Program-made: the position numbers and the translations under genes
From: SHVZ01 sp041906305
Lineage (GTDB): Bacteria > Pseudomonadota > Alphaproteobacteria > SHVZ01
Direction: 5' to 3'
Assembly (NCBI GenBank): GCA_041906305.1
Contig: JAYRJL010000007.1
Location: 62,001-126,000 of the forward strand
Length of the DNA stretch: 64,000 nt
The notes under the pieces: model-generated
The model's input: the letters and a program-made list of their open reading frames with translations, nothing else
The model's database searches: none
Told to the model about the DNA's origin: nothing
Shown here: piece by piece, positions 7,634-16,237 of the stretch
How the letters are laid out: each line of letters begins with the position of its first letter
How positions within the stretch are numbered: position 1 is the first letter of the stretch

Positions 7634-9688
7634 CTAGAAGAGGTGGGTGAGGTTGCGGAGATCGGGCGAGAGGGTGCCGAGGAGGGCGGGCGGCCAGGGC
7701 AGGTGAAGCAGCTTGTGGAAGAGGACGTAGCAGCAGAGGAAGATGCCGCCGCCGACCGTGATCGAGGTCGACCATTTCTCTCCTGCGCCGAAGCGCATGT
7801 ACCCGACCAGGAACAGCAGCATCGCCGGCAGCAGTCCCACCAGCATCCCCGCGGCGAGAAGGAAGACGAGCCAGCCGAAGGCGACGGCGGCGCGCGTCAC
7901 GATGGTACGGTCGTCGAGGCCTTCGAAGCTGCTCTCGATGTCCATGATGCGCGCCGCTTCCGGTTGCAGCCGGATCGCGCCGCTCGGCACCTTGCGGTCG
8001 AAGATGCTGGCGACGAGCTGGAGCACGGCGCAGCCGAGGCCGAAGACGCTGACGATCTGCGGAACGATGCGCGCGCCGAAGTCCCAGTCGTAGGAGGTGG
8101 CGAGGATGCAGGCGAAGAACGCGACGAAGCTAGCGGCGAACCAGGTCGCAGGCCGGCCGAGGCTCTCGGGCCGGAACTCGAATCCGTGCTTCAGCGTCGC
8201 GATCTTCTCCTTGCGGGCCTTGAAGAAGGGGCGGGCGATGCCGAAAAGGGTGAGCGCCAGGATCCCCATCACGATCGGGCGGGTGAGGAAATCCCAGCCG
8301 AAGGCCTGGACCGAGATGAACATGTAGCGCTCGACGATCTCGCCCAGCACCACCCCCAGGATCAGCGGCGGCCGCGGCCAGCCGTTCCGCTTCATGATCC
8401 AGCCGAGCGCGCCGCCGATCAGCAGCACGTAGAGATCGCCCCAGTCGTTCGAGCCCTGGAAGGCGCCGACATAGATGATGGCGAGGATCGCCGGCACCAG
8501 GATGCCCGGGCGCACCATGACGATGCGGGCGAGCTGGTTGGCGAACAGAAAGCAGATGCCGGCGCCGAGCACGTTGGCGAGCGCCACGCTCCACACCATC
8601 GCGTAGGTGAGGTCGAGGCGCTTGGTCAGCATGTCGGGGCCCGGGACCACGCCCTGCAGCAGGAACATGCCGAGCAGCACCGCCATGCCGGCGGAGCCCG
8701 GCACGCCGAAGGCGACGGTCGGCATCAGGGTGCCGCCCTCGCGTGCGTTGTTCGAGCTTTCGGAAGCGATGACGCCGCGGATGTCGCCCTTGCCGAAGGT
8801 CTCGGAGGCGCCCTTCTCGGTGCGTGCCGCATGTCCATAGGCGACCCAGTCGATGACCGAGGTGCCGATGCCCGGAATGATGCTGAGGAAGGTGCCGATG
8901 GCCGAGCAGCGCAGAAGCAGGAATTTGTGGCGGAAGACGTCGCGCACGCCCTGCCACTGGCCGGCGGCGGTGGCCCTGGTCATCTCGTTGGTGACCATCA
9001 CCTGGCGCGCGACGGCCATGTCGATCAGCTCGGGGATGGCGAAGACGCCGAGCGCGATCGGCACCAGCGGGATGCCGTTCCAGAGATAGACGGTGCCGAA
9101 GGTCCAGCGCATGGTTCCGGAATAGTCGTCCTCGCCGACCAGCGCGACGACGATTCCGAAGGCGGCGACGGCGAGGCCCTTGAAGATCGCGCCGCCGCTC
9201 AGGGCCGCGGCGAGCGAGAGACCGAAGAGGCAGAAGGCGAGAAGTTCGGGCGAGCCGAACATCAGCACGGCGGGACGGAGGATGGGAACGCTGATGCCGA
9301 GCAGGAAGGCGCCGAAGAGCCCGCCGAGCATGGAGGCCATGAACGAGGCGCCGAGCGCGCGGCCGGCCTGGCCCTGCTTGGCGAGCGGATAGCCGTCGAG
9401 CACGGTCGCGGCGCATCCGGCCGAGCCGGGCACGCCGAACAGCACGGCCGGGATGGTGTCGCCGGTGTTGTTGACCGAAGCCAGCCCCAGCATCATCGCC
9501 AGCGCGGCATACGCGTCCATGCTGTAGGTGAAAGGCAGCAGCATGGTCATGCCCACCAGGCCGCCGATCCCGGGGATGAGCCCCAGGATCAGGCCGATGA
9601 TCACCCCGAACCAAAGAAACCCGAGACGCACCGGGTCCAGCAGTATGCCCAAGGCATGGACCGCTGCGCCGAGCAGATCCTGCTCCAC
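7634..9688 (-). CDS. Tripartite tricarboxylate transporter permease, TctA-TctB fusion
   Basis: The product has 684 residues. Residues 1 to about 500 are a TctA-type permease with about 12 membrane segments, carrying the repeated GIGGLVG/GIGTSV and PGSAG signatures (GVPGSAGCAA and again GVPGSAGMAV). The last 150 or so residues form four further hydrophobic segments with a TctB-like ending (HKLLHLPWP). TctA and TctB are normally separate proteins of about 500 and 150 residues, so this is a fusion. The start is GTG 9686-9688, with GGGGGAGG eight bases upstream. The binding protein TctC lies immediately upstream, and the two aconitase-family subunits precede it in the same operon. Confidence 0.9.
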   Translation of the reverse strand: MEQDLLGAAVHALGILLDPVRLGFLWFGVIIGLILGLIPGIGGLVGMTMLLPFTYSMDAYAALAMMLGLASVNNTGDTIPAVLFGVPGSAGCAATVLDGYPLAKQGQAGRALGASFMASMLGGLFGAFLLGISVPILRPAVLMFGSPELLAFCLFGLSLAAALSGGAIFKGLAVAAFGIVVALVGEDDYSGTMRWTFGTVYLWNGIPLVPIALGVFAIPELIDMAVARQVMVTNEMTRATAAGQWQGVRDVFRHKFLLLRCSAIGTFLSIIPGIGTSVIDWVAYGHAARTEKGASETFGKGDIRGVIASESSNNAREGGTLMPTVAFGVPGSAGMAVLLGMFLLQGVVPGPDMLTKRLDLTYAMVWSVALANVLGAGICFLFANQLARIVMVRPGILVPAILAIIYVGAFQGSNDWGDLYVLLIGGALGWIMKRNGWPRPPLILGVVLGEIVERYMFISVQAFGWDFLTRPIVMGILALTLFGIARPFFKARKEKIATLKHGFEFRPESLGRPATWFAASFVAFFACILATSYDWDFGARIVPQIVSVFGLGCAVLQLVASIFDRKVPSGAIRLQPEAARIMDIESSFEGLDDRTIVTRAAVAFGWLVFLLAAGMLVGLLPAMLLFLVGYMRFGAGEKWSTSITVGGGIFLCCYVLFHKLLHLPWPPALLGTLSPDLRNLTHLF

Positions 9689-9725
9689 CCTTTCGACCTC
9701 CCCCGTTTACGGCGACGAGACGGCG

Positions 9726-10742
9726 CTACTTGGCGCGGCTGAGGATCTCTTCCGACATGCGGATGATCTCGGGCGGCGTCTCGGCCAGATCCTTGATCAT
9801 CTGGGCGTAGCCTTTCCAGTCCTTGTGGTTCATCGGGAAGCCGTGCTTCTGGAGGTCTGCGGTGAAGCCACCTTCCTTGATCATCGCGTCGAAGGCGACG
9901 CGCAGCGCATCGACCCGGTCCTTGGGCACGCCCGGAGGAGCGGTCAGGCCGCGGGCGATCGAGTTGTTGCCGGCGAGGAAGACGAAGATCTTCTTCTGCT
10001 GGTCGTTCTGCGCCAGATCGACCAGCGTCGGCACGTTGGGGATGTCCGGATCGCGCTCGGTGCCGATCTGGAGGACGACCTTTGCGCCTTCGCCTCGGCC
10101 CCATTGCGGGTGGCGCTCCTTGATCGAGAGCCAGGAGGACAGCTTGCCGTTCAGCTCGCGGCGTTCCATGGCAAGGTCGGTCTCGGCGCCGCCGTCATAG
10201 CCCAGGATCACCTTGATCTTCGTGCCGTAGAAATGGTTCAGCATGGCGACGGTCTGGAAGCCGTAGTCCGATCGTTCGCGCGTGCCGGCGGTGATGACCT
10301 TCGTCTTCATCTCCTCGATCGTCTTGGCCGGCGCGCGGTCGTCGACGACGAACGCGCCGTTGAGGCCGGCGATCAGGCCGATCGGATGGAACTTGAGCAC
10401 GTCGAACTGCACGCCCTTCGCCTTGGAGGCCTGGAGGTCGGGCATGCTCTGGCTCAGCAGGTTGATCACCGAGCCGTCCTGCGGGGCGACGTTCGCCATG
10501 TAGTTCGTCGCCTTCACGCCGCCCGGCATGATCTGCAGAACCATGTTGGGCTTGCCGGGAATGTGCTTCGGCATGTGCACGGCAAGGAGCTGGGCCGCGA
10601 GGCCGTAGGTGCCGCCGGCGCTGGAAGGGACGTTGATGGTGATCGTGTTGCCCTTGTAGAACTTCTCCACCGCGTCCTGGGCGGCGGCCGGTAGGGCGGC
10701 CAACGCCGCCAAGGCCAGAACGGCGAACCCTAGTCTCTTCAT
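9726..10742 (-). CDS. TctC/Bug-family substrate-binding protein
   Basis: The product has 338 residues with a clear signal peptide (MKRLGFAVLALAALAALPAAAQ). It belongs to the Bug (Bordetella uptake gene)/TctC family of periplasmic receptors for tripartite tricarboxylate transporters. It shows the family pattern of a glycine-rich binding loop (VPSSAGGTYGLAAQ) and QIMPGGVKATNYM. Bug proteins bind small carboxylates or amides such as citrate, glutamate or nicotinate; the ligand here is unknown. The ribosome site AAGGGAG precedes the ATG. It is third in the operon, after the LeuC- and LeuD-like genes and before the TctA-TctB fusion, so it should deliver a dehydratable acid to that permease. Confidence 0.9.
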   Translation of the reverse strand: MKRLGFAVLALAALAALPAAAQDAVEKFYKGNTITINVPSSAGGTYGLAAQLLAVHMPKHIPGKPNMVLQIMPGGVKATNYMANVAPQDGSVINLLSQSMPDLQASKAKGVQFDVLKFHPIGLIAGLNGAFVVDDRAPAKTIEEMKTKVITAGTRERSDYGFQTVAMLNHFYGTKIKVILGYDGGAETDLAMERRELNGKLSSWLSIKERHPQWGRGEGAKVVLQIGTERDPDIPNVPTLVDLAQNDQQKKIFVFLAGNNSIARGLTAPPGVPKDRVDALRVAFDAMIKEGGFTADLQKHGFPMNHKDWKGYAQMIKDLAETPPEIIRMSEEILSRAK

Positions 10743-10754
10743 TCCCGATCTCCC

Positions 10755-11303
10755 TTAAGCACGCGCCGCGACGTTCTCGCGCGGCTTGTTGGCCTGCCAC
10801 CACTGACGAAGGAATCCCGAGGTGCCGCCGAGCGCGACCAGCTCGCGCAGCTGTTCCGGGATGGGCTCGAATGTCCGCTCGACCTTGCGCGTGCGGTTGG
10901 CGAAGGCGCCGGTCGAGAAGTCGCACTCGATCTCGTCCCCGTCATCGACCAGGTCGAGGATGCCGGGACAGGTGTCGAGCACGCGCAGGCCCACGCCGAG
11001 TGCCGCCCGGTACGCCAGGAACGGCATGGTTTCCGCCATGAGGCCGAGGCCCAGCGCCTGCATCGCGATGTAGCCGTTCATCTTCGGGCCCATGCCGAAG
11101 TTGCGGCCGGCGACGATGATGTCCCCTGGCTTGCACCTCTCGGCGAAGCCGGGCCGAAGCTCGGAGAAGAGGTGCGGCACCAGATCCTTCGGATCCATAT
11201 AGCGACCGGCGATCAGGTGCTTCGGGATCACCGCGCCCGGATGCGGCACGTCATGGCCGAACTTGTGGCAGCGGCCGGCGAGGTTCCACTGGAACGCGCT
11301 CAT
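10755..11303 (-). CDS. Aconitase-superfamily dehydratase small subunit (LeuD-like)
   Basis: The product has 182 residues, starting at ATG 11301-11303, which overlaps the stop of the large-subunit gene (ATGA). It has the swivel-domain features of LeuD: AGRNFGMGPKMNGY in place of the usual GSSRE loop, followed by PFLAYRAALGVG. LeuD partners LeuC to isomerise or dehydrate hydroxy-di/tricarboxylates. The usual substrate-binding GSSREHA motif is not recognisable, and this loop difference, like that in the large subunit, suggests a non-leucine substrate. The operon context with a tricarboxylate-type transporter also argues for catabolism rather than leucine synthesis. Confidence 0.75.
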   Translation of the reverse strand: MSAFQWNLAGRCHKFGHDVPHPGAVIPKHLIAGRYMDPKDLVPHLFSELRPGFAERCKPGDIIVAGRNFGMGPKMNGYIAMQALGLGLMAETMPFLAYRAALGVGLRVLDTCPGILDLVDDGDEIECDFSTGAFANRTRKVERTFEPIPEQLRELVALGGTSGFLRQWWQANKPRENVAARA

Positions 11304-12589
11304 GCCGCTGCCCCTTCGCGGGCGAAGGCCTGGAAGTCGCGCGGATCGGTGACGACTCCGGTCACCGCCGAAGCGGCGACCGTCGCCGGGCTCGCCAGGA
11401 ACAGCTCGGCATCCTTGGCGCCGAAGCGGCCGACGACGTTGTCGGCGGCGGTCGAGATCGAGACCTCGCCCGAATGCACCGGTCCCATCTTGCCGCTGGA
11501 GCAGATGCCGCAACCGGCCGGCATCACCATGGCGCCGGCCTCGACGAAGACCTGCATCAGGCCGTCGGTCTGCATGCGCCGGGTGTTGAGCTCCGATCCC
11601 GGCACGACGAAGAGGCGGACGCCCGGAGCTATCCGGCGGCCGCGCAGGATCTTGGCGGCGGCCACTAGATCCTCGTACATGCCCGATGCGCAGGAACCGA
11701 TGAAGGCATGGTTGATCGGCGTTCCGGCCTTGGCCGCGACGTCGACGCCGTTCTCGACGCCGCCGGTCAGCACGACCTGCGGTTCGATCTCGGAGAGGTC
11801 CAGCGTGAGATCCATCTCGTAAGCGGCGTCCGCATCGCTGAACACTGCCTCGAACGGTCGTCTCGCCCGCGCCCTGGCGTCGGTGATGACCTGCGCCGAT
11901 GGCGGGATGAAGACGCCGATCGCGCGCATCTCGGTCGGCGAGCTGCAGAGCGCGATACGTTCACCCAGATCAAATTGATCGAGGTCTCCCGCGAGCTCGA
12001 GCACGCGGTAGTCGAGGTCGACGCCGCGCTTCGCCAGGTCCTGGACGATGCGGAAGCCGACGTCGCGGCCGAACACGCCCGGCTTCACCTTACCTTTTAG
12101 CGTCAGGCGGATGGTCGGGGGAACCTTGGTCCAGAGCGTGCCGGTCGCGAGCACGGTCGCGATCTCGGTGCCGACGCGGAACCCGACTGCGCCGATGCCG
12201 CCGGCGTTGGTGCAGTGGCGGTCGTTGTCGAAATAGAAGGTGCCGGGGTTCACCACGCCCGACTGGATCGGAAAGATGTGGCCATGGCCGCCCTGGCCGA
12301 CGTCGAAGAAGTGCTTGATGCCCCACTCCTTGACGATCTTCCGGATCTTGGTGCCACGCTCGACGGCGCGGGGGCTGGTGTAGACCACGTCGTGGTCGGT
12401 CACGAAGTAGATGCGGTTGGTATCGAACACCCGGTCGATGCCGACCGCGTCCAGCTCGTCCTTGGACGACACCACCAGCCCGTCATGGACGATGACGAGA
12501 TCGGGCTGAGGGAACACGATGTCGCCCGGGCGGACGTGCTCCTGCCGGCTGGCGCGGGCGAGAATCTTCTCCGTCGCCGTCATACCCAT
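11300..12589 (-). CDS. Aconitase-superfamily dehydratase large subunit (LeuC-like)
   Basis: The product has 429 residues. The three cysteines that bind the [4Fe-4S] cluster are present: Cys300 in FIGSCASG and Cys360 and Cys363 in PAGCGICSSG. The active-site motif usually read as GDSHT is NDRHC here (residues 122-126), keeping Asp123 and His125 but replacing the substrate-contacting Ser by Arg124. The family includes isopropylmalate isomerase, homoaconitase and dimethylmalate dehydratase. The changed pocket and the neighbouring TctC/TctA-TctB genes suggest a catabolic hydro-lyase for an imported acid. It is the first gene of the operon, preceded by a promoter with a dyad in its spacer. GGAG lies about ten bases before the first ATG; a second ATG lies two codons later. 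Confidence 0.8.
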   Translation of the reverse strand: MGMTATEKILARASRQEHVRPGDIVFPQPDLVIVHDGLVVSSKDELDAVGIDRVFDTNRIYFVTDHDVVYTSPRAVERGTKIRKIVKEWGIKHFFDVGQGGHGHIFPIQSGVVNPGTFYFDNDRHCTNAGGIGAVGFRVGTEIATVLATGTLWTKVPPTIRLTLKGKVKPGVFGRDVGFRIVQDLAKRGVDLDYRVLELAGDLDQFDLGERIALCSSPTEMRAIGVFIPPSAQVITDARARARRPFEAVFSDADAAYEMDLTLDLSEIEPQVVLTGGVENGVDVAAKAGTPINHAFIGSCASGMYEDLVAAAKILRGRRIAPGVRLFVVPGSELNTRRMQTDGLMQVFVEAGAMVMPAGCGICSSGKMGPVHSGEVSISTAADNVVGRFGAKDAELFLASPATVAASAVTGVVTDPRDFQAFAREGAAA

Positions 12590-12643
12590 GCTTGAGGACT
12601 CCGCCGCGTGCGACGCGGGCTTTAGCGAGGACTAATCAAGCAA

Positions 12644-12672
12644 AGGCTAGTTGTGACGTTTCAGCTAGTCAA
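12644..12672 (-). promoter_or_regulatory. Promoter with embedded 22-bp dyad for the LeuC-like operon
   Basis: On the minus strand TTGACT (12667-12672) and TAGCCT (12644-12649) are 17 bp apart, a good sigma70-type promoter about 55 bp upstream of the operon. The dyad CTAG-N-TG-NN-ACGT-NN-CA-N-CTAG (12647-12668) fills the spacer, where a bound regulator would block RNA polymerase. No regulator gene lies next to it. The 194-bp gap also serves the divergent DUF1028 gene. Confidence 0.5.
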
Positions 12673-12783
12673 CGCGCGGAGGCGACTGCCTAAACGGGAA
12701 AATCGGCGGGATTTGCCGCGATTTTCCGGCACGCAGGAGGCGCGTATCCTCGCCCCGTCCCTTTCGCCCTGGAGATTTCCTCG

Positions 12784-13491
12784 ATGACCTGGTCGATCAT
12801 CGCCCGCGATCCCGACAGCCGCCAGTTCGGCGTCGCCGTCACCACCCGGTCGCTCGCGGTCGGCGGGCTCGTCCCTCACGGGGCAGGACGGCTGGGCGCC
12901 ATGGCGACCCAGGCACGGGTCAATCCGCTTTGGGGTGTCGACGGAATGCGGCTGCTGGCCGAGGGAAGAGGCGCGCGCGAGGTCATCGAGTTCCTGACGC
13001 GCGCGGATGCCGGCGCGCACAAGCGGCAGATGCATGTCGTCGATGCGAAGGGCGAGACCTTCGCCCATACCGGCGCCGAATGCGTCGAGTGGGCGGGCCA
13101 CGTATCGGGCGATGGTGTCTCGGTCGCCGGCAACATGCTGGCCGGGCCGCAGGTGGTCGAGGAAACGCTGCGTGCGTATCAGGAGAACGCGAGCCTGCCG
13201 TTCGGCGAGCGGCTGGTCTCGGCGCTCGATGCCGGACAGGCGGCCGGCGGCGACAAGCGCGGAAGGCAGTCGGCGGCGATCAAGCTCTGGGGCGGGGAGC
13301 CCTATGCGGTCCTGGATCTCCGCATCGACGATCATCCGGATCCCCTGATCGAGATCAGGCGGCTCTACGGGCTCGCGCAGCAGCGCTACGTGGTGATCCA
13401 GTCGGCGATGGCGACGCGCGCAAACCCCGCCGGCATCTTCGACACGGCCGAGCGCGATCGCATGATCGCCACGCACCAGGCGAAGCGCTAG
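12784..13491 (+). CDS. DUF1028 family protein (first of two paralogues)
   Basis: The product has 235 residues. It starts MTWSIIARDPDSRQFGVAV and contains the family hallmarks VSVAGNMLAG and GGDKRGRQSAAI. DUF1028 proteins have been grouped with Ntn hydrolases, in which a Thr or Ser exposed after Met removal acts as the nucleophile; Thr2 would fit, but I recall this grouping rather than see it. The second copy in the window (39472-40191) shares the same motifs and is the only paralogue here. The gene is divergent from the LeuC-like operon, and its 3' end overlaps that of the dipeptidase gene by four bases. A role in amide or peptide hydrolysis is inference from context. Confidence 0.8.
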   Translation: MTWSIIARDPDSRQFGVAVTTRSLAVGGLVPHGAGRLGAMATQARVNPLWGVDGMRLLAEGRGAREVIEFLTRADAGAHKRQMHVVDAKGETFAHTGAECVEWAGHVSGDGVSVAGNMLAGPQVVEETLRAYQENASLPFGERLVSALDAGQAAGGDKRGRQSAAIKLWGGEPYAVLDLRIDDHPDPLIEIRRLYGLAQQRYVVIQSAMATRANPAGIFDTAERDRMIATHQAKR

Positions 13492-14177
13492 GAGGCCGGT
13501 CCTTCGAGCTGCCTGTAGATCGCGGCCGGCTCGCCCCAGAGCGCCGCCCATTCGGGATCGCCGTAGGAGAAGTGCCACCATTCGCCGTTGAACGGAGCGA
13601 AGCCGGCCGAGACCATCGCTTTGCGCAGACGCATGCGATTTTCGCGCTGGGTCTCCGCCAGCCCGTCAGCGAATGCGACGTAGGTCGGCGACTCGAAATC
13701 GGCGTACTTGCCACCCATGTCGATCGGCTCTTCGCCCTCCAGGATCGACACGTCGACGGCGCCGCCGGTCGGGTGGCCGGCGACGGAGGGAACCGCGACG
13801 TGCTGGTGGACGTATTCCGCGAGTTCGTCGCTCTTAAGGTGCGGATGCTTCTCGCCGAACACCTTCGTGTACTTCTCGAAGGCGGCCTTCTGCACCGACA
13901 TCAGGCGATGTGCGTCGTAGACGACGAGCGTATGGCGCGGGTTCTGGCGGCGCAGCGATGCCGCGGCGAGCCTCAGCCTCGCGAGTGCACCTGAGCGGAT
14001 CCACGGCGAACGGAGCGTGCCGATGCCGATCGAATTGCCGGGCTCGGCGATCATCGGCACGAGCGCCTCGCCATTGTCGCTGACCGGCACCTTGGCCAGC
14101 TCGACGAAGGTGAGCTGGCGACGGTCGGCGAGCATCGCCGCGATGCGCGCCGCCGACGGAAGCACGATCTCAGCCAC
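13488..14177 (-). CDS. D-alanyl-D-alanine dipeptidase (VanX/M15D-like)
   Basis: The product has 229 residues. The M15 zinc site is intact: SVAGHPTGGAVDVS gives His135 and Asp142, and GEWWHFSYGD gives catalytic Glu199 and zinc ligand His202; Arg91 in YDAHRL matches the transition-state Arg of VanX. VanX cleaves D-Ala-D-Ala; chromosomal homologues such as DdpX recycle peptidoglycan peptides in starvation. No signal peptide is present, so it acts in the cytoplasm. It follows the SMP-30 gene with an eight-base overlap. No vanA/vanH-like ligase or dehydrogenase is in the window, so resistance is not indicated. Confidence 0.85.
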   Translation of the reverse strand: MAEIVLPSAARIAAMLADRRQLTFVELAKVPVSDNGEALVPMIAEPGNSIGIGTLRSPWIRSGALARLRLAAASLRRQNPRHTLVVYDAHRLMSVQKAAFEKYTKVFGEKHPHLKSDELAEYVHQHVAVPSVAGHPTGGAVDVSILEGEEPIDMGGKYADFESPTYVAFADGLAETQRENRMRLRKAMVSAGFAPFNGEWWHFSYGDPEWAALWGEPAAIYRQLEGPAS

Positions 14178-15111
14178 CGGCGACGCCCTGGGTATTCACG
14201 TAGAGCGAATAGAGGCTGTGGCTCGCCGCCATGAACAGGCGGTTCCGGTAGCGGCCGCCGAAGCAGACATTCGCGCAGCGCTCCGGCAGGTCGATATGGC
14301 CGATCGGCTGGCCTTCGGGCGAGAAGACGCGGACGCCGTCATGGCCTTCGCCCATGCCCCAGCCGCACCAGAGATTGCCGTCGACGTCGACGCGGAAGCC
14401 GTCGGGCGAGCCGCCGACGCCGGCGTCGATGAAGAGCTTTCCCTTGCCGAGCTTGGTGCCGTTGGACGTGACCGGGTAGGAGCGGAGCGTCCGGTTCGGC
14501 ATGTCGCGCGAGGCGACGACATAGAGGATCTTCTCGTCGGGCGAGAAGGCGAGGCCATTGGGGCCGGCGATGTCGTCGGCCATCATCGCGACCTTCCCGG
14601 TCTTTGGATCGACGCGATAGACCGCCGGCGTCACCTCCGACTCGGCCTTGTGGCCTTCGTAGTAACCAAGGATCCCATAGGGCGGATCGGTGAACCAGAT
14701 CGAGTCGTCGGAGGCCACGACCACGTCGTTGGGCGAATTGAGCAGCTTGCCGTTGTAGGAGTCGGCGATGACGGTGATCGAGCCGTCGTACTCGGTGCGG
14801 GTCACGCGGCGGGCGTCGTGCTCGCAGGTGATGAGACGGCCCTGGCGGTCGCGGGTATGGCCGTTGGCGTTGTTCGAGGGCTTGCGGAAGGCCGAGACCT
14901 GGCCGGTCTCCTCGTCCCAGCGGAGGATCCGGTTGTTCGGGATGTCGCTCCAGAGCAGGTAGCGGCCGTCGCCGAACCAGACCGGCCCTTCGGACCAGCG
15001 GCAGCCGGTGTAGAGGCGCTCGACCGAGGCCAGCGCCAGCTTGTACTTGGCGAAGGACGGATCGAGCACGCGGACGGCCGGATCCGGATAGCGCTCGCTC
15101 GGCTGCCACAT
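14170..15111 (-). CDS. SMP-30/gluconolactonase-like protein
   Basis: The product has 313 residues, starting at ATG 15109-15111 with AGGAGAG nine bases upstream; the longer frame to 15213 lacks a site and has no homologous-looking sequence. It is a six-bladed beta-propeller lactonase. RWSEGPVWFGDGRYLLWSDI carries the metal-binding Glu, LLNSPNDVVVASDDSIWFTD the Asn and Asp, and GPNGLAFSPDEKILYV the usual repeat. Such enzymes hydrolyse sugar lactones (gluconolactonase, senescence marker protein 30). It is the first gene of a two-gene unit with the dipeptidase. The substrate is unknown; both partners could serve hydrolytic scavenging. Confidence 0.85.
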   Translation of the reverse strand: MWQPSERYPDPAVRVLDPSFAKYKLALASVERLYTGCRWSEGPVWFGDGRYLLWSDIPNNRILRWDEETGQVSAFRKPSNNANGHTRDRQGRLITCEHDARRVTRTEYDGSITVIADSYNGKLLNSPNDVVVASDDSIWFTDPPYGILGYYEGHKAESEVTPAVYRVDPKTGKVAMMADDIAGPNGLAFSPDEKILYVVASRDMPNRTLRSYPVTSNGTKLGKGKLFIDAGVGGSPDGFRVDVDGNLWCGWGMGEGHDGVRVFSPEGQPIGHIDLPERCANVCFGGRYRNRLFMAASHSLYSLYVNTQGVAGG

Positions 15112-15212
15112 GGTCTGTCTCTCCTGGAATTCCGCGAAGCCTGGGGAGGGGCTTGCAGGACGGATGGAACGGTCGGACTCTCGCCCAGACGCCATCATCA
15201 TCGGATATCTCA

Positions 15213-16184
15213 ATGGATCAAGTCACGCTCGGCCGCACCGGCCTCAAGGTCGGCGTCGCCGGCCTCGGCTGCGGCGGTTTTAGCCGGCTCGGACTGGGTA
15301 CCGGCAAGACCGAGGACGAAGCAGTTACGCTGGTGAAGCGTGCGGTCGACCTCGGCGTCACCCTCTTCGACACCGCGGCCGCCTACGGCACCGAAGGTGT
15401 GGTGGGGAAAGGCCTCCAGGGCGTGCGCGACAGGATGGTGATCACGACCAAGTCGATGATCCTGGAAGGCAAGGAGCGCCGGACGCCCGAGGACGTGGTG
15501 AAGAGCCTCGAGAACTCGCTCAAGCTGCTCCGCACCGACCATATCGACGTGTTCCAGCTCCACGGCGTCCGCATGGTCGACTACGACTGGGCGGTCTCGA
15601 CCATCGTGCCCGTCCTCAAGCGCGAGCAGGAGAAGGGCAAGTTCCGCTTCCTCGGCATCACCGAGGGCGCGGCCTCGGATCACACGGCCGAGATGCTGAC
15701 CCGCGCGGTCAAGGACGACCTGTGGGACACGATGATGCTCGCCTTCCACATGATGCATCAGCATGCGCGGAAGGTGGTCCTGCCGGCGACTCAGGCGAAG
15801 AAGATCGGGACTCTCGTCATGTTCGCCGTCCGCAACATCTTCGCCCGGCCCGAGCGCGTGGCGGCCGGAATGAAGGAGCTGGCGGATGCCGGCCTGGTCC
15901 CGAAGTCGCTCGCCGACGACCCGAATCCGCTCGGCTTCCTGATCCACAAGGGCGGTGCCGACAGCCTGACCGATGCCGCCTATCGCTTCGCGCGCTATGA
16001 GCCCGGCGTCGACGTGGTGCTGTTCGGGACCGGGGATGTGCATCACATGGAGGCGAACGTCGCCTCGCTGTCGAAGCCGCCGCTGCCGGCGGCCGACCGG
16101 CAGAAGCTGATCGACCTGTTCGGCCACCTGCTCGGCGTCGGCCTCGTCGGCTCCGGCCCGCCGCAGCCGCCCTCCAAAGCGTAG
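15213..16184 (+). CDS. Aldo/keto reductase
   Basis: The product has 323 residues. The start is ATG 15213 because MDQVTLGRTGLKVGVAGLGC is the usual AKR opening; 20 upstream codons in frame look non-coding. The catalytic tetrad is Asp53, Tyr58, Lys80 and His117 (FDTAAAYG, ITTKS, QLHGV). These NAD(P)H enzymes reduce aldehydes and ketones. The central part is less typical: FAVRNIFARPERV lies before the C terminus, where the nucleotide-binding arm should be, so the cofactor preference cannot be predicted. It is divergent from the SMP-30 gene, with 101 bp between their starts. The end is followed by a repeat hairpin. Confidence 0.85.
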   Translation: MDQVTLGRTGLKVGVAGLGCGGFSRLGLGTGKTEDEAVTLVKRAVDLGVTLFDTAAAYGTEGVVGKGLQGVRDRMVITTKSMILEGKERRTPEDVVKSLENSLKLLRTDHIDVFQLHGVRMVDYDWAVSTIVPVLKREQEKGKFRFLGITEGAASDHTAEMLTRAVKDDLWDTMMLAFHMMHQHARKVVLPATQAKKIGTLVMFAVRNIFARPERVAAGMKELADAGLVPKSLADDPNPLGFLIHKGGADSLTDAAYRFARYEPGVDVVLFGTGDVHHMEANVASLSKPPLPAADRQKLIDLFGHLLGVGLVGSGPPQPPSKA

Positions 16185-16200
16185 CGCTCGGCGCCTGCAG

Positions 16201-16229
16201 CCCTCCCTCGCGTACGACGCGGGAGAGGG
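16201..16229. repeat. REP-like hairpin, CCCTCYCYCGCG type, copy 1
   Basis: CCCTCCCTCGCG, loop TACGA and CGCGGGAGAGGG form an imperfect hairpin between two convergent genes. The same unit, continuing with GAGAGGGGNCACGAGC, appears at 59627-59775. It may act as a bidirectional terminator. Confidence 0.55.
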
Positions 16230-16237
16230 GACACGAG

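Noticed and set aside
7496..9742. A 748-residue open frame on the plus strand opposite the TctA-TctB gene
   Set aside because: It is rich in Asp, Glu, Arg, His and Gly with no domain, which is usual for antisense frames in GC-rich genes. The minus-strand frame has membrane helices and family motifs.
13488..14177. Vancomycin-type resistance suggested by the VanX-like dipeptidase
   Set aside because: No vanA/vanB ligase, vanH dehydrogenase or VanRS pair is present. Chromosomal VanX homologues serve recycling.
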